From positions 2,976,001 through 3,040,000 of the forward strand of contig NC_010170.1 in the NCBI RefSeq assembly GCF_000067205.1: a stretch of DNA of 64,000 nucleotides, given 5' to 3'. The notes beneath the pieces were generated by a model. The model did no database searches, was not told where the DNA came from, and saw nothing but the letters and a program-made list of their open reading frames with translations. A program made the position numbers and the translations under genes. Below are positions 33,490 to 42,465 of this stretch, one piece after another (the stretch's first letter is position 1; every line of letters starts with the position of its first letter). The stretch is from Bordetella petrii (GTDB lineage Bacteria; Pseudomonadota; Gammaproteobacteria; Burkholderiales; Burkholderiaceae_B).

Positions 33490-36074
33490 AGGTGCGTCAC
33501 CAGCTCGGCGCGATAGCCCAGCTCTTTGAGCAGCGCCACCGCCGTATCAACCGTGGTGGCGTCGCGCGCCACATCGGATCGCACCACATAGCCCTGCCCG
33601 CCCGGGCCAACCTGCACGTAGGCGCTCAGCCCGCTGATGCGCACGCGCCTGGCGATGCCATCGGCTTCGGCCTCGCTGGCCGTCATTGCCACCTGCAAGA
33701 TCGTGGTGTCCTGGCGGGTTTCGGCATACAGGGCCGACGGGTCGGTAGCGATGCTCACGCCCAGCGGCAGGTTGGCGCGTATCGGGCGGCCAGGGTCCGA
33801 ACCGCCCGGCGGCGCCGGCAGCTGGCGCACCCGGAACGTCTGCGTGGTGGCCGGCGGCTGGCGTCGCAGCGTGTCGGCCGCGGCCTCGGGACGCAAATCA
33901 TAGTCGGCGCCGCCCACGGCCTGCACGCGCGCCGGGGGCAACAAGGGCGCCTGCACGTCGGGCAACAGCCAATGCTTGCCTGGTTGCGCCTGGCTTTGCG
34001 CGCGGCGCATATAGTCGTAGCGGTTCAGGGTGACATTGGCGCTGTCGCGCGCATCGCGCACCACGAACGGCCGCAAGAAAACCATCAAATTACTCTTGGT
34101 GCGCTGGCGCTTGTCGTAGCGAAACAAGGCCCCCAGCAACGGAATCGAACTCAAGCCCGGCACTGCACTGGTGGTGGACGTAACCCGGTCTTCCAGCAGG
34201 CCGCCCAGCACAATGATCTGCCCGTCGTCAACCAGCACGCTGGTGTCGATGGCCCGCTTGTTGGTCACCAGCCCGGTGGTCTCGCTGGAGCTTGCCTCGT
34301 CGATGCTGCTGACCTCCTGGTAGATATCCAGCTTGACCGCGCCGCCTTCCGAGATCTGCGGGCGAATGTTCAGCTTCAGCCCGATGTCTTCGCGTTCAAT
34401 GGTCTGGAACGGATTATTGCTGCCGGCGCTGCCGGACGTGACGTACTGGCCGGTGACAAAGGGCACGGTCTTGCCCACCAGGATGCTGGCGGGCTCGTTA
34501 TCGAGCGTCAACAGGTTGGGAGTGGACAGAATGTTGGCTTCGCCGCTGTTCTGCAGCGCGCGCGCCAGCACGTTCAGGTTGATCACCTGGTTGCCCAGCA
34601 CGTCGACGGTGCCCTTGACCAGGCCCAGCGTCAGGCCGCGGCCCAGCGCGTCAAGCGTGGTCGCGCCCGTGCCGGCGCTGCCTATACCGCTGCCGCCCAG
34701 ATTGGTGCCGCCGATAAAGCCGCTGCCGTCCAGGCTGCCGGCGCCCGTCATCCACTGGATGCCGAATTCGGCCGCCTTTTCCTGGCTGACTTCGACGATC
34801 AGGCTTTCCACCAGCACCTGCGCCCGGCGCTGGTCGAGCTGGTCGATCACCTCGCGCAGGCTGCGGTACAAAGGCTCGGGCGCCGAAATTATCAGAGTGT
34901 TGGTGGAGGGATCGGCCTGCACCGTGGCGCCTCCGCCCGAATAGGACACTGCATCGCCCGCGCCGTCGTCATCGCGCTCGATGGGTTGCTGGTTGAACGC
35001 CCCTCCGCCCGAGCTGCCCGAACTGCCGCTGGCCATGCCCACCGGCGTGCCAGAGGTGCGCGGCGCGGACGCACGGCCGCCTGCCCTGCCCGCGACGCCC
35101 ATGGCGCTGCCGCCAGCCCCGCCGCCCTCGCGCCCCGCGCCGTTCAAGGCCTGGCTGGCCAGCAAGCCGCCCAGCACCTCGGCCATGCGCGAGGCCTGCG
35201 CGTTGCGCAGGTACACCACATGCAAATTGCCGGGTCGCGCCTGCTCGGAATCCAGCTTGCGGATTAGGTCGCGCGCCAGGCGGGTGCGGGCCGGGCTGCC
35301 CGCGCGCACCAGCACGCTGTTGGTGCGCGGGTCCGCCACCATGGCAATGCGCTGGGCGGTATCGCCGCCCTGCGCATCGAGCAACTGCGTGGCCAGCGAG
35401 GCAAGGTCGCTGGCCACCCCATACTTCACCGGCACCACATCGGTATCGATGGCGCTGGGCACGTCCACCTTGGCAATCACGCGGGCGATGCGTTCCAGGT
35501 TGTCGGCATAGTCCGTGACGACCAGCGTGTTGTTGCCCGGATAGGCGTTGATGGGATTGTTGGGAGGCACCAGCGGCCGCAGCACCGGCAGCAAGTTGGC
35601 GGCGTTCTCGTACTTGAGCGAGAACACCCGCGTTACCACTTCGCTGCCGCGCGCGCCGCGGGCGAAGTCCGCCATGGGCATCGGCCCCGCCGCGCCGCGG
35701 GCCGCGTCGGCAACGACCGCGCTGCCTTGCAGCTTGGCGTCGGCCTCGGGCACCACGCGCGTCACCCCGTCGACCTCGACGATGGCAAAGCCCTGCATGC
35801 GCAGCGCGCCGGCCAGCATCGTCAACGCCGTGTCGCGATCGACCGGCCGTTCCGACACGAGCGTCAGCTTGCCTTTGACGCGCGGATCCACCAGGTAATT
35901 GCGCTGCGTGAACAGCGACAGCGCGCGCAGCACGGCCGGGATGTCGGTGTCGACGAAGTTCAGGCTGACATGCTGATCGGCGGGCCGTGCCTGCGCCAGC
36001 GCGGGCAACGGCAATGCCATCGCACACGCGGCGGCAAGCAGGACGGCCAGGGAAGTTTTTCTGAAGCGGCGCAT
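33486..36074 (-). CDS. gspD: Type II secretion outer-membrane secretin GspD with C-terminal extension
   Basis: GspD forms the outer-membrane channel. The 862-residue protein has a signal peptide (VLLAAACAMALPLPALAQA), N0 to N3 periplasmic domains from residue 35 (VSLNFVDTDIPAVLRALS), a Gly/Ser-rich insertion in N3 near 310-375, and the secretin domain from about 400 to 690 with VPGLSSIPLLGALFR and SNLMVFLRPFVV. After the secretin core a Pro-rich linker leads to residues 790-862, which resemble a SPOR fold rather than the usual S-domain. No lipobox is seen. It is divergent from gspF and overlaps gspE by four bases. Confidence 0.94.
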   Translation of the reverse strand: MRRFRKTSLAVLLAAACAMALPLPALAQARPADQHVSLNFVDTDIPAVLRALSLFTQRNYLVDPRVKGKLTLVSERPVDRDTALTMLAGALRMQGFAIVEVDGVTRVVPEADAKLQGSAVVADAARGAAGPMPMADFARGARGSEVVTRVFSLKYENAANLLPVLRPLVPPNNPINAYPGNNTLVVTDYADNLERIARVIAKVDVPSAIDTDVVPVKYGVASDLASLATQLLDAQGGDTAQRIAMVADPRTNSVLVRAGSPARTRLARDLIRKLDSEQARPGNLHVVYLRNAQASRMAEVLGGLLASQALNGAGREGGGAGGSAMGVAGRAGGRASAPRTSGTPVGMASGSSGSSGGGAFNQQPIERDDDGAGDAVSYSGGGATVQADPSTNTLIISAPEPLYRSLREVIDQLDQRRAQVLVESLIVEVSQEKAAEFGIQWMTGAGSLDGSGFIGGTNLGGSGIGSAGTGATTLDALGRGLTLGLVKGTVDVLGNQVINLNVLARALQNSGEANILSTPNLLTLDNEPASILVGKTVPFVTGQYVTSGSAGSNNPFQTIEREDIGLKLNIRPQISEGGAVKLDIYQEVSSIDEASSSETTGLVTNKRAIDTSVLVDDGQIIVLGGLLEDRVTSTTSAVPGLSSIPLLGALFRYDKRQRTKSNLMVFLRPFVVRDARDSANVTLNRYDYMRRAQSQAQPGKHWLLPDVQAPLLPPARVQAVGGADYDLRPEAAADTLRRQPPATTQTFRVRQLPAPPGGSDPGRPIRANLPLGVSIATDPSALYAETRQDTTILQVAMTASEAEADGIARRVRISGLSAYVQVGPGGQGYVVRSDVARDATTVDTAVALLKELGYRAELVTHL

Positions 36075-36198
36075 GGGTTCTCGACAGCGAGGACAGTGAA
36101 TTTGCGGCCGAGTATACGGGGTACCCCTGCAACACTACGGTCATAATTCGCGCTCAATGTGGCGGCTTGAAAACCCTTGAAATCACGAGCTTTTTCGC
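36075..36198. promoter_or_regulatory. Divergent promoter region between gspD and gspF
   Basis: The 124-bp gap must hold promoters for gspD-gspE (minus) and gspF (plus). It contains the palindrome GGGGTACCCC at 36118-36127, a TATACT-like hexamer on the minus strand at 36110-36116 and a CATAAT at 36142-36147 on the plus strand. No clear -35 boxes are visible, so these are only candidates. Confidence 0.4.
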
Positions 36199-37401
36199 AT
36201 GCCGTCGTTCCGCTACGAAGCCACCGACCTGGTGGGAAAAATCATCCATGGCACGCTCGATGCCGACACCGAGCGCAGCGCGCGCAACCAGCTGCGCGCG
36301 CGCGGCCTGCTGCCGCTGTCGACCACGCCGGCGGCATCGCGCCAGGGCGGCTCGCGCCTGCAGCGCCGCTTGTCCGACGGCGAACTGGCGTGGCTGACGC
36401 GCCAGTTGGCCAGCCTGCTTGCCGCGCGCCTGCCGCTGGATGCCGCGCTGAACGCCACGCTGGAACAGGCCGAAAGCCGGCACGTGGCCGGCGCGCTGGC
36501 CGGCGTGCGCGACGAAGTGCGGGCCGGCTACCGCCTGGCCGATGCGCTGGCCACGCGGCCGCGCGATTTTCCCGAAATTTATCGCGCGCTGGTCGCGGCG
36601 GGCGAAGAATCGGGCGACCTCGCGCAGGTGATGGAAAAGCTGGCAGGCTACATCGAAGAACGCAATGCACTGCGCGGCAAAGTGATGACGGCGTTCATTT
36701 ATCCCGCGGTGGTCGCGTGCGTGTCAGTGGTGATCGTGGCGTTCCTGTTGGGCTATGTGGTGCCGCAGGTCATCACGGCGTTCGACCACGCCCACCAGCA
36801 GTTGCCGCTGCTCACGCGCATCATGCTGGCGTTAAGCGATTTCGTGCGTCAATGGGGCTGGGTCGCCGCCGTTGGCATTGTCGCGGCAAGCACGCTATGG
36901 CGAGCCGCGCTGCGCGCGCCGGCGCGCCGCGAGGCCTGGCATGCCCGTCTGCTGCGCCTGCCGCTGGCCGGGCGTTTCGTGTTGGGCGTGGATGCGGCGC
37001 GCTTCGCTTCCACGCTGGCGATCCTGAGCGGCAGTGGCGTCAGCCTGCTGGGCGCGCTGAACGCGGCGCGCCGCACCCTGGGCAATGACCGCCTGCGCCG
37101 CGCGGTGGACGAGGCGGCCGAACGCGTGCGCGAAGGCGCTCCGCTGGCCTCGGCGCTGGCCGCGCAAAAAGTGTTTCCGTCGTTGCTGATCCACCTGATC
37201 GCCAGCGGCGAAAAAACCGGCCGCCTGCCCGAACTACTGGAGCGCGGCGCGCAGAACCTGTCGCGCGACCTGGAGCGGCGCGCCATGGCCATGACGGCAT
37301 TGCTGGAGCCGCTGCTCATCTTGCTGATGGGGGGCTTTGTGCTGCTGATCGTGCTGGCGGTGATGATGCCGATTCTGGAGATGAATCAGCTGGTCAGGTA
37401 G
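36199..37401 (+). CDS. gspF: Type II secretion inner-membrane protein GspF
   Basis: GspF is the polytopic core of the inner-membrane platform and is thought to transmit ATPase motion to the pseudopilus. The 400-residue protein begins MPSFRYEATDLVGKIIHGTLDADT, has two homologous cytoplasmic domains (LTRQLASLLAARLPLDAALN and FASTLAILSGSGVSLLGALN) and three membrane segments, the last near residues 370-392 (LLILLMGGFVLLIVLAVMMP). It is separated from the rest of the system and transcribed divergently from gspD. No prepilin peptidase gene (gspO) is next to it. Confidence 0.95.
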   Translation: MPSFRYEATDLVGKIIHGTLDADTERSARNQLRARGLLPLSTTPAASRQGGSRLQRRLSDGELAWLTRQLASLLAARLPLDAALNATLEQAESRHVAGALAGVRDEVRAGYRLADALATRPRDFPEIYRALVAAGEESGDLAQVMEKLAGYIEERNALRGKVMTAFIYPAVVACVSVVIVAFLLGYVVPQVITAFDHAHQQLPLLTRIMLALSDFVRQWGWVAAVGIVAASTLWRAALRAPARREAWHARLLRLPLAGRFVLGVDAARFASTLAILSGSGVSLLGALNAARRTLGNDRLRRAVDEAAERVREGAPLASALAAQKVFPSLLIHLIASGEKTGRLPELLERGAQNLSRDLERRAMAMTALLEPLLILLMGGFVLLIVLAVMMPILEMNQLVR

Positions 37402-37435
37402 CCCCCGAAGCGCCGCGCGCTTGCCCGATAACAAG

Positions 37436-37774
37436 CTACAGGGCTTGCTCGCCGTTTTCGCCGGTGCGGATGCGGATGGCCTGCTCCACCGGGGTGACGA
37501 AGATCTTGCCGTCGCCGATCTTGCCGGTGCGGGCCGCCTTGATGACAGCTTCGATGGCGGGCTCGACCATGTCGTCCGCCAGCACGACCTCGACCCGGAT
37601 CTTGGGCAGGAAGTCCACCACGTATTCAGCGCCCCGGTACAGCTCGGTATGCCCTTTCTGGCGGCCGAAGCCCTTGACCTCGGTGACCGTCAGGCCGCTG
37701 ACGCCGACCTCGGCCAGCGCTTCGCGCACTTCGTCGAGCTTGAAGGGTTTGATGATGGCAGTGACTTGTTTCAC
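37436..37774 (-). CDS. glnB: Nitrogen regulatory protein PII
   Basis: PII is a small trimeric signal protein that senses 2-oxoglutarate, ATP/ADP and, through uridylylation, glutamine. The 112-residue protein has the full T-loop GRQKGHTELYRGAEYVVDFLPK with Tyr51 as the uridylylation site, and the C-terminal signature GDGKIFVTPVEQAIRIRTGE. There is no amtB next to it, and it follows nadE by 40 bp on the same strand; a nadE-glnB pair is seen in related genomes and favours GlnB over GlnK. It converges on gspF. Confidence 0.95.
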   Translation of the reverse strand: MKQVTAIIKPFKLDEVREALAEVGVSGLTVTEVKGFGRQKGHTELYRGAEYVVDFLPKIRVEVVLADDMVEPAIEAVIKAARTGKIGDGKIFVTPVEQAIRIRTGENGEQAL

Positions 37775-37814
37775 GTTGGTGTGGTCCTGGATGTGAGCGA
37801 ATGGCGGCGCGGGT

Positions 37815-39449
37815 TCAAACGGTTTCCCGGAATCCGTTGGTGACAGGATAGCGCCAATCCCGGCCGAAGGCGCGCGGCGTGATGCGCGGCCCTGGCGGCG
37901 CCTGGCGGCGCTTGTATTCGTTGATGCGGATCAGCCTTACCACCTGCTCGACCGCCGGCCGCGGGAAGCCCGCGGCCACGATCTCGGCGGCCGACTGGTT
38001 GCGTTCCATGTAGCGTTCCATGATGCCGTCGAGGATGTCGTACGGCGGCAGGCTGTCCTGGTCGGTCTGGTCGGGGCGCAGCTCGGCCGAGGGCGGGCGC
38101 GTGATGATGCGGCGCGGAATGACTTCGTGCTCGCGGTTGCGCCATTCGGCCAGGCGGTACACGAGCGTCTTGGGCACGTCTTTGATGACCGCGAAGCCGC
38201 CGGCCATGTCGCCATACAGCGTGCAATAGCCGGTGGTGAGCTCGGACTTGTTGCCCGTGGTGAGCACCAGGTGGCCGGTCTTGTTGGACAGCGCCATCAG
38301 CAGCGTGCCGCGCACCCGCGCCTGAATGTTCTCTTCGGTGGCATCGACCGGCAGGCCGGCGAACTGCGGCGCCAGCATGGCCTCGAAGGCGTCGACCGCC
38401 GGGCCGATGGCGATATCGTCGTGGCGCACGCCCAGCCGCTGCGCCATGTCGCCGGCGTCGGTCTGCGAGATGTCGGCCGTGTAGCGCGACGGCATCATCA
38501 CCGTGCGCACGTTGGCCGCGCCCAGGGCGTCCACCGCCACCGCCAGCACCACCGCCGAATCGATACCGCCGGAAAGCCCGATGATGGCGCCGGGAAAGCC
38601 GTTCTTGCCCAGGTAGTCTCGCACGGACAGCACGAGCGCATTCCAGACCTGCTCTTCGAGGCAGTACGGAGCCACGTCGGCATGGCGCGACAGCGGACGC
38701 ACGGCGCCCGCGGCGTCGACCTCGACCACGTCCACGCCTTCGGTGTAGTCGGGCAGCCGCGCCGCCGGCTGGCCCTGCGCGTCGAGCGCGAACGAGGCGC
38801 CGTCGAACACGAGTTCATCCTGGCCGCCCACCAGGTTGGCGTAGACCACGGCGCAACCGGTGTCTTGCGCGCAGCGGCGCGCCACGCGCAGGCGCTCATC
38901 CTGCTTGCCGGTGTTGTAGGGCGACGCGTTGGGCACCAGCAGCACTTGCGCGCCAGCCTGCGCCGCGGCGCGCGGGGCGCGCTCGAACCACATGTCTTCG
39001 CAGATGTTCACGCCGAAGCGCACACCCTTGACCTCGAACACCAGGGGTTGGTCGGCCTCGGCGAAGTAGCGCTGTTCGTCGAACACCGAATAGTTGGGCA
39101 GCTCGCGCTTGCAATACACGCCCACGACCCGGCCCTCGCAGAGCACCGTGGCGGCGTTGTACAGTTTGCCGCCGCGGGCCAGCACGTGCCCCACCAGCAG
39201 GTGCAGCCCGGCCAGGCCGGCGGTGTCGCGGCGCAACTGGTCGAGCGCGGCTTCCTGGGTTTCGACGAAGTGCGGCCGCAGCAGCAGGTCTTCGGGCGGA
39301 TAGCCGGTCAGCACGAGCTCGGGGGTGACCAGCACGTCGGCGCCCTGTTGGTGCGCCGAATGGGCAGACTGCAGCACGCGGGCAGCGTTGCCCTTGATAT
39401 CGCCTACACAGGCGTTGATTTGCGCAATTGCAACGCGGGCAGCGCTCAT
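37815..39449 (-). CDS. nadE: Glutamine-dependent NAD+ synthetase
   Basis: NadE makes NAD+ from deamido-NAD+ using glutamine nitrogen. The 544-residue protein joins an N-terminal nitrilase-fold glutaminase (Glu in VTPELVLTGYPPEDL, Lys in VYCKRELPNY, Cys in FGVNICEDMWFE) to a C-terminal synthetase with the PP-loop GLSGGIDSAVV and the late KDVPKTLVYRLAEWRN block. The start MSAARVAIAQINACVGDIKGN matches the family. It is upstream of glnB and downstream of the MscS gene, all on the minus strand. Confidence 0.95.
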   Translation of the reverse strand: MSAARVAIAQINACVGDIKGNAARVLQSAHSAHQQGADVLVTPELVLTGYPPEDLLLRPHFVETQEAALDQLRRDTAGLAGLHLLVGHVLARGGKLYNAATVLCEGRVVGVYCKRELPNYSVFDEQRYFAEADQPLVFEVKGVRFGVNICEDMWFERAPRAAAQAGAQVLLVPNASPYNTGKQDERLRVARRCAQDTGCAVVYANLVGGQDELVFDGASFALDAQGQPAARLPDYTEGVDVVEVDAAGAVRPLSRHADVAPYCLEEQVWNALVLSVRDYLGKNGFPGAIIGLSGGIDSAVVLAVAVDALGAANVRTVMMPSRYTADISQTDAGDMAQRLGVRHDDIAIGPAVDAFEAMLAPQFAGLPVDATEENIQARVRGTLLMALSNKTGHLVLTTGNKSELTTGYCTLYGDMAGGFAVIKDVPKTLVYRLAEWRNREHEVIPRRIITRPPSAELRPDQTDQDSLPPYDILDGIMERYMERNQSAAEIVAAGFPRPAVEQVVRLIRINEYKRRQAPPGPRITPRAFGRDWRYPVTNGFRETV

Positions 39450-39488
39450 GGACGACGGTTCCGGATCGGTTGAGAAATAGAACGAAAA

Positions 39489-40826
39489 TTATCGCACGCC
39501 GGCGCCCGCGTCCGCCCCCGGGCGGGCGCCGGCGTCTGCCAGCGCCCGCTCGCGCGCCATGTCGCGCCGCAGCGCCTGGCCCAGGCCTTCGCCCATGGCG
39601 CCGATGTCGGCCCCCGAGGGCTGCTGGTACAGCCGCAGGCCCAGCTCGGGCAGGATGGCCAGCAGGTGATCGAACACATCGCCCTGGATGCGCTCGTACT
39701 CTACCCAGGCCGTCAACGCGGTAAAGCAATAGACTTCGATGGGAATACCGTCGGACTGCGGTTCCATCATGCGCACCATCATGGACATGTCCTGGCGGAT
39801 TTCCGGGTGCCGCTTCAGGTAGGCCAGCGCGTAGGCCCGAAACGTGCCGATGTTGGTCAGCCGGCGCCGGTTGACCGGCAACTGGGCCAGTTCTGCGCCC
39901 AGTTCGCTGTTGGCCTGCCGCAGGTCGGACTGCTTGGCTTCGAGGTAATCGTGCAGCAGCCGGAAGCGCATCAGGCGCTCGGGCTCGTCGTCGGCCAGGA
40001 AGCGCACGCTGGTAGCGTCGACCCTCAGGGTGCGCTTGATCCGGCGGCCCCCGGATTCGAACATGTGGCGGTAGTTGCGGTAGCTTTCCGAGAACAGCTT
40101 GTAGGTGGGCACCGTGGTGACGGTGTTATCCCAGTTCTGCACCTTGACGGTGTGCAGCGCGATGTCGCGCACAAAGCCGTCGGCGTTGGACTGCGGCATC
40201 TCGATCCAGTCGCCGATGCGCAGCATGTCGTTCGAGGTGAGTTGGGTGCTGGCCACCAGAGACAGCAGCGTGTCTTTGAACACCAGCAGCAGCACCGCCG
40301 ACAGCGCGCCCAGGCCGGAGATCATCCACAGCGGCGAGCGGTCGAGCAGAATGGACAACACCAGCACCGTGCAGATGGCAACCAGCATCAGCTTGCCGAT
40401 CTGGATATAGCCCTTAATAGAGCGGGTCTGTGCGCGGGTGGTGGCCGAATACGTATCTTGCCAGGCGCTCAGCCCACCGCTGACCGCCATGAATATGCAG
40501 ATCCAGGCGCCGGCATGGGCCAGCCGCCCGACCACGGCCACGGCCCGCTCGGCGTGGGGCACCAGGCCGATGCCCACCGACACCACGGCAAAGGGCACGG
40601 CGTACCAGAAGTTGTGATACGCCCGCCGGCGGCGCAATGCCTTGTCCCAGTCTTCGCGGCCGGTGAGCACCAGGAGCCGGTGCGCGCAGGCCAGCACGAT
40701 GCGCGCGCCGACCCATTGCGCCAGCAGCGCCACCACCACCAGCGCGCCTATGCCCACCAGCGTCTGCGCCCACGCCTGGGTGGGCACGTATTCGCCCAGC
40801 CGCGTTACCAGCCGATCCCATTCCAT
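39489..40826 (-). CDS. MscS-family mechanosensitive channel (YbdG-like)
   Basis: MscS-type channels open under membrane tension and release solutes during hypo-osmotic shock. The 445-residue protein has four to five hydrophobic segments in the first 200 residues, the pore-lining helix in SGLGALSAVLLLVFKDTLLSLVAST and the beta domain (DMLRIGDWIEMPQSNADGFVRDIALHTVKVQNWDNTVTTVPTYKL). The insert DLHDYLEAKQSDLRQAN-like region and C-terminal RTFRAY-type segment resemble E. coli YbdG. ATG 40826 is 13 bases from AAGGAG; a TTG at 40832 lies seven bases from it and is a serious alternative. The C-terminus is Ala/Gly/Asp-rich and probably disordered. Confidence 0.87.
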   Translation of the reverse strand: MEWDRLVTRLGEYVPTQAWAQTLVGIGALVVVALLAQWVGARIVLACAHRLLVLTGREDWDKALRRRRAYHNFWYAVPFAVVSVGIGLVPHAERAVAVVGRLAHAGAWICIFMAVSGGLSAWQDTYSATTRAQTRSIKGYIQIGKLMLVAICTVLVLSILLDRSPLWMISGLGALSAVLLLVFKDTLLSLVASTQLTSNDMLRIGDWIEMPQSNADGFVRDIALHTVKVQNWDNTVTTVPTYKLFSESYRNYRHMFESGGRRIKRTLRVDATSVRFLADDEPERLMRFRLLHDYLEAKQSDLRQANSELGAELAQLPVNRRRLTNIGTFRAYALAYLKRHPEIRQDMSMMVRMMEPQSDGIPIEVYCFTALTAWVEYERIQGDVFDHLLAILPELGLRLYQQPSGADIGAMGEGLGQALRRDMARERALADAGARPGADAGAGVR

Positions 40827-40919
40827 CGCCAAAACCGGGCTCCTTTGTATGCCTGCCCGAATTATCCAACAACTGGCCCGCCGCGGGCGTCCCGGCGGCA
40901 GGGGAAGCGGGGCTGGCCC

Positions 40920-40925
40920 TATAAT
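40920..40925 (+). promoter_or_regulatory. Consensus -10 box directly before argH
   Basis: TATAAT occurs ten bases before the argH ATG. No Shine-Dalgarno sequence lies between. If used, transcription would begin at or within a few bases of the start codon, giving a leaderless mRNA. No clear -35 box is present. Confidence 0.5.
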
Positions 40926-40935
40926 TCCGCCCATC

Positions 40936-42351
40936 ATGGCAAAAACACCCTCTTCCGACCAAAACCAGTTCGCCAACAAGGCGCAAGCCTGGTCCGCCCG
41001 GTTCTCCGAGCCGGTTTCCGAACTCGTCAAGCGCTACACGGCGTCCGTGGACTTCGACCAGCGCCTGGCGCGCCACGACATCCAGGGCTCGCTGGCGCAC
41101 GCCGAAATGCTGGCCGCGCAAGGCATCATCCCGGCACAGGACCTGGCCGACATCCAGCGCGGCATGGCCCAGATCCTGGCGGAAATCGACGCCGGCACCT
41201 TCCAGTGGCTGCTCGACCTCGAAGACGTGCACCTGAATATCGAGAAGCGCCTGGTCGAGCTGGTGGGCGACGCCGGCAAGCGCCTGCACACCGGACGCTC
41301 GCGCAACGACCAGGTGGCCACCGACATCCGCCTGTGGCTGCGCGCCGAAATCGATACGCTGGTCGACCTGCTGCGCCAGCTGCGCCGCGCCCTGGCCACC
41401 GTGGCGCTGGAAAACGCCGCCACTATCATGCCCGGCTTCACCCACCTGCAGGTGGCCCAGCCCGTCACGTTCGGCCACCACCTGCTGGCCTACGCCGAAA
41501 TGTTCGGCCGCGACGCCGAACGCCTGGCCGACTGCCGCAAGCGCATCAACCGCCTGCCCCTGGGCGCGGCCGCGCTGGCCGGCACCACCTTCCCCATCGA
41601 CCGCGAGCGCGTGGCCAAGACCCTGGGGTTTGACGGCGTGTGCCGCAACTCGCTGGACGCCGTGTCCGACCGCGACTTCGCCATCGAATTCTGCGCGGCC
41701 GCCGCACTGATCATGACGCACGTGTCGCGGCTGTCGGAAGAACTGGTGCTGTGGATCAGCCCGCGCGTGGGCTTTATCGACCTGGCCGACCGTTTCTGCA
41801 CCGGCAGCTCGATCATGCCCCAGAAAAAGAACCCCGACGTGCCCGAGCTGGCGCGCGGCAAGACGGGCCGCGTCAACGGCCACCTGATGGCCCTGCTGAC
41901 CCTGATGAAAGGCCAGCCGCTGGCCTATAACAAAGACAACCAGGAAGACAAGGAAGGCCTGTTCGACACGGTGGACACCCTGCGCGACACGCTGACCATC
42001 TTCGCCGACATGGCCGGCGGCATCAAGGTCAAGGCCGACAACATGCGCGCCGCGGCGCTGCAGGGCTTTGCCACGGCCACCGACCTGGCCGACTACCTGG
42101 TCAAACAGGGCGTGCCGTTCCGCGACGCGCACGAGGTGGTGGCGCACGCCGTGCGCGACTGCGAACAGCGCGGCTGCGACCTGGCCGACCTGCCCCTGGC
42201 CGACCTGAAGGCCTACCATCCCACCATTGGCGACGACGTGCATGCCGTGCTGACGCTGGAAGGCTCGGTGGCGGCCCGCAAGCACATCGGGGGCACGGCG
42301 CCGGAACGAGTGCGGGAAGAGGCGCAACGGGTATTGCAGGAGACTGCCTGA
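40936..42351 (+). CDS. argH: Argininosuccinate lyase
   Basis: ArgH splits argininosuccinate into arginine and fumarate, the last step of arginine synthesis. The 471-residue protein has the family blocks LEDVHLNIEKRLVELVGDAGKRLHTGRSRNDQVATDIRLWLR, PGFTHLQVAQPVTFGHH (catalytic His) and the fumarase/aspartase superfamily signature GSSIMPQKKNPD holding the catalytic Ser. I chose ATG 40936 because family similarity starts there; the frame stays open upstream to 40642 without conserved residues. It is divergent from the MscS gene across about 110 bp. Confidence 0.97.
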   Translation: MAKTPSSDQNQFANKAQAWSARFSEPVSELVKRYTASVDFDQRLARHDIQGSLAHAEMLAAQGIIPAQDLADIQRGMAQILAEIDAGTFQWLLDLEDVHLNIEKRLVELVGDAGKRLHTGRSRNDQVATDIRLWLRAEIDTLVDLLRQLRRALATVALENAATIMPGFTHLQVAQPVTFGHHLLAYAEMFGRDAERLADCRKRINRLPLGAAALAGTTFPIDRERVAKTLGFDGVCRNSLDAVSDRDFAIEFCAAAALIMTHVSRLSEELVLWISPRVGFIDLADRFCTGSSIMPQKKNPDVPELARGKTGRVNGHLMALLTLMKGQPLAYNKDNQEDKEGLFDTVDTLRDTLTIFADMAGGIKVKADNMRAAALQGFATATDLADYLVKQGVPFRDAHEVVAHAVRDCEQRGCDLADLPLADLKAYHPTIGDDVHAVLTLEGSVAARKHIGGTAPERVREEAQRVLQETA

Positions 42352-42465
42352 CCCCGCGGTCTGAGCGATCGTTTGTTCTACTGATGGCGCCGGGGCGGGT
42401 TAGAGGAAGAGCGTCTTGCGGGCCGGGCCGGCACGATCACGGCCCGGCGGCAACTCGAACCGGGC

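Noticed and set aside
31105..33516. 803-codon plus-strand frame spanning gspN, the inverted repeat and gspE
   Set aside because: Crosses two well-supported genes in the wrong frame or strand and has no recognisable domain.
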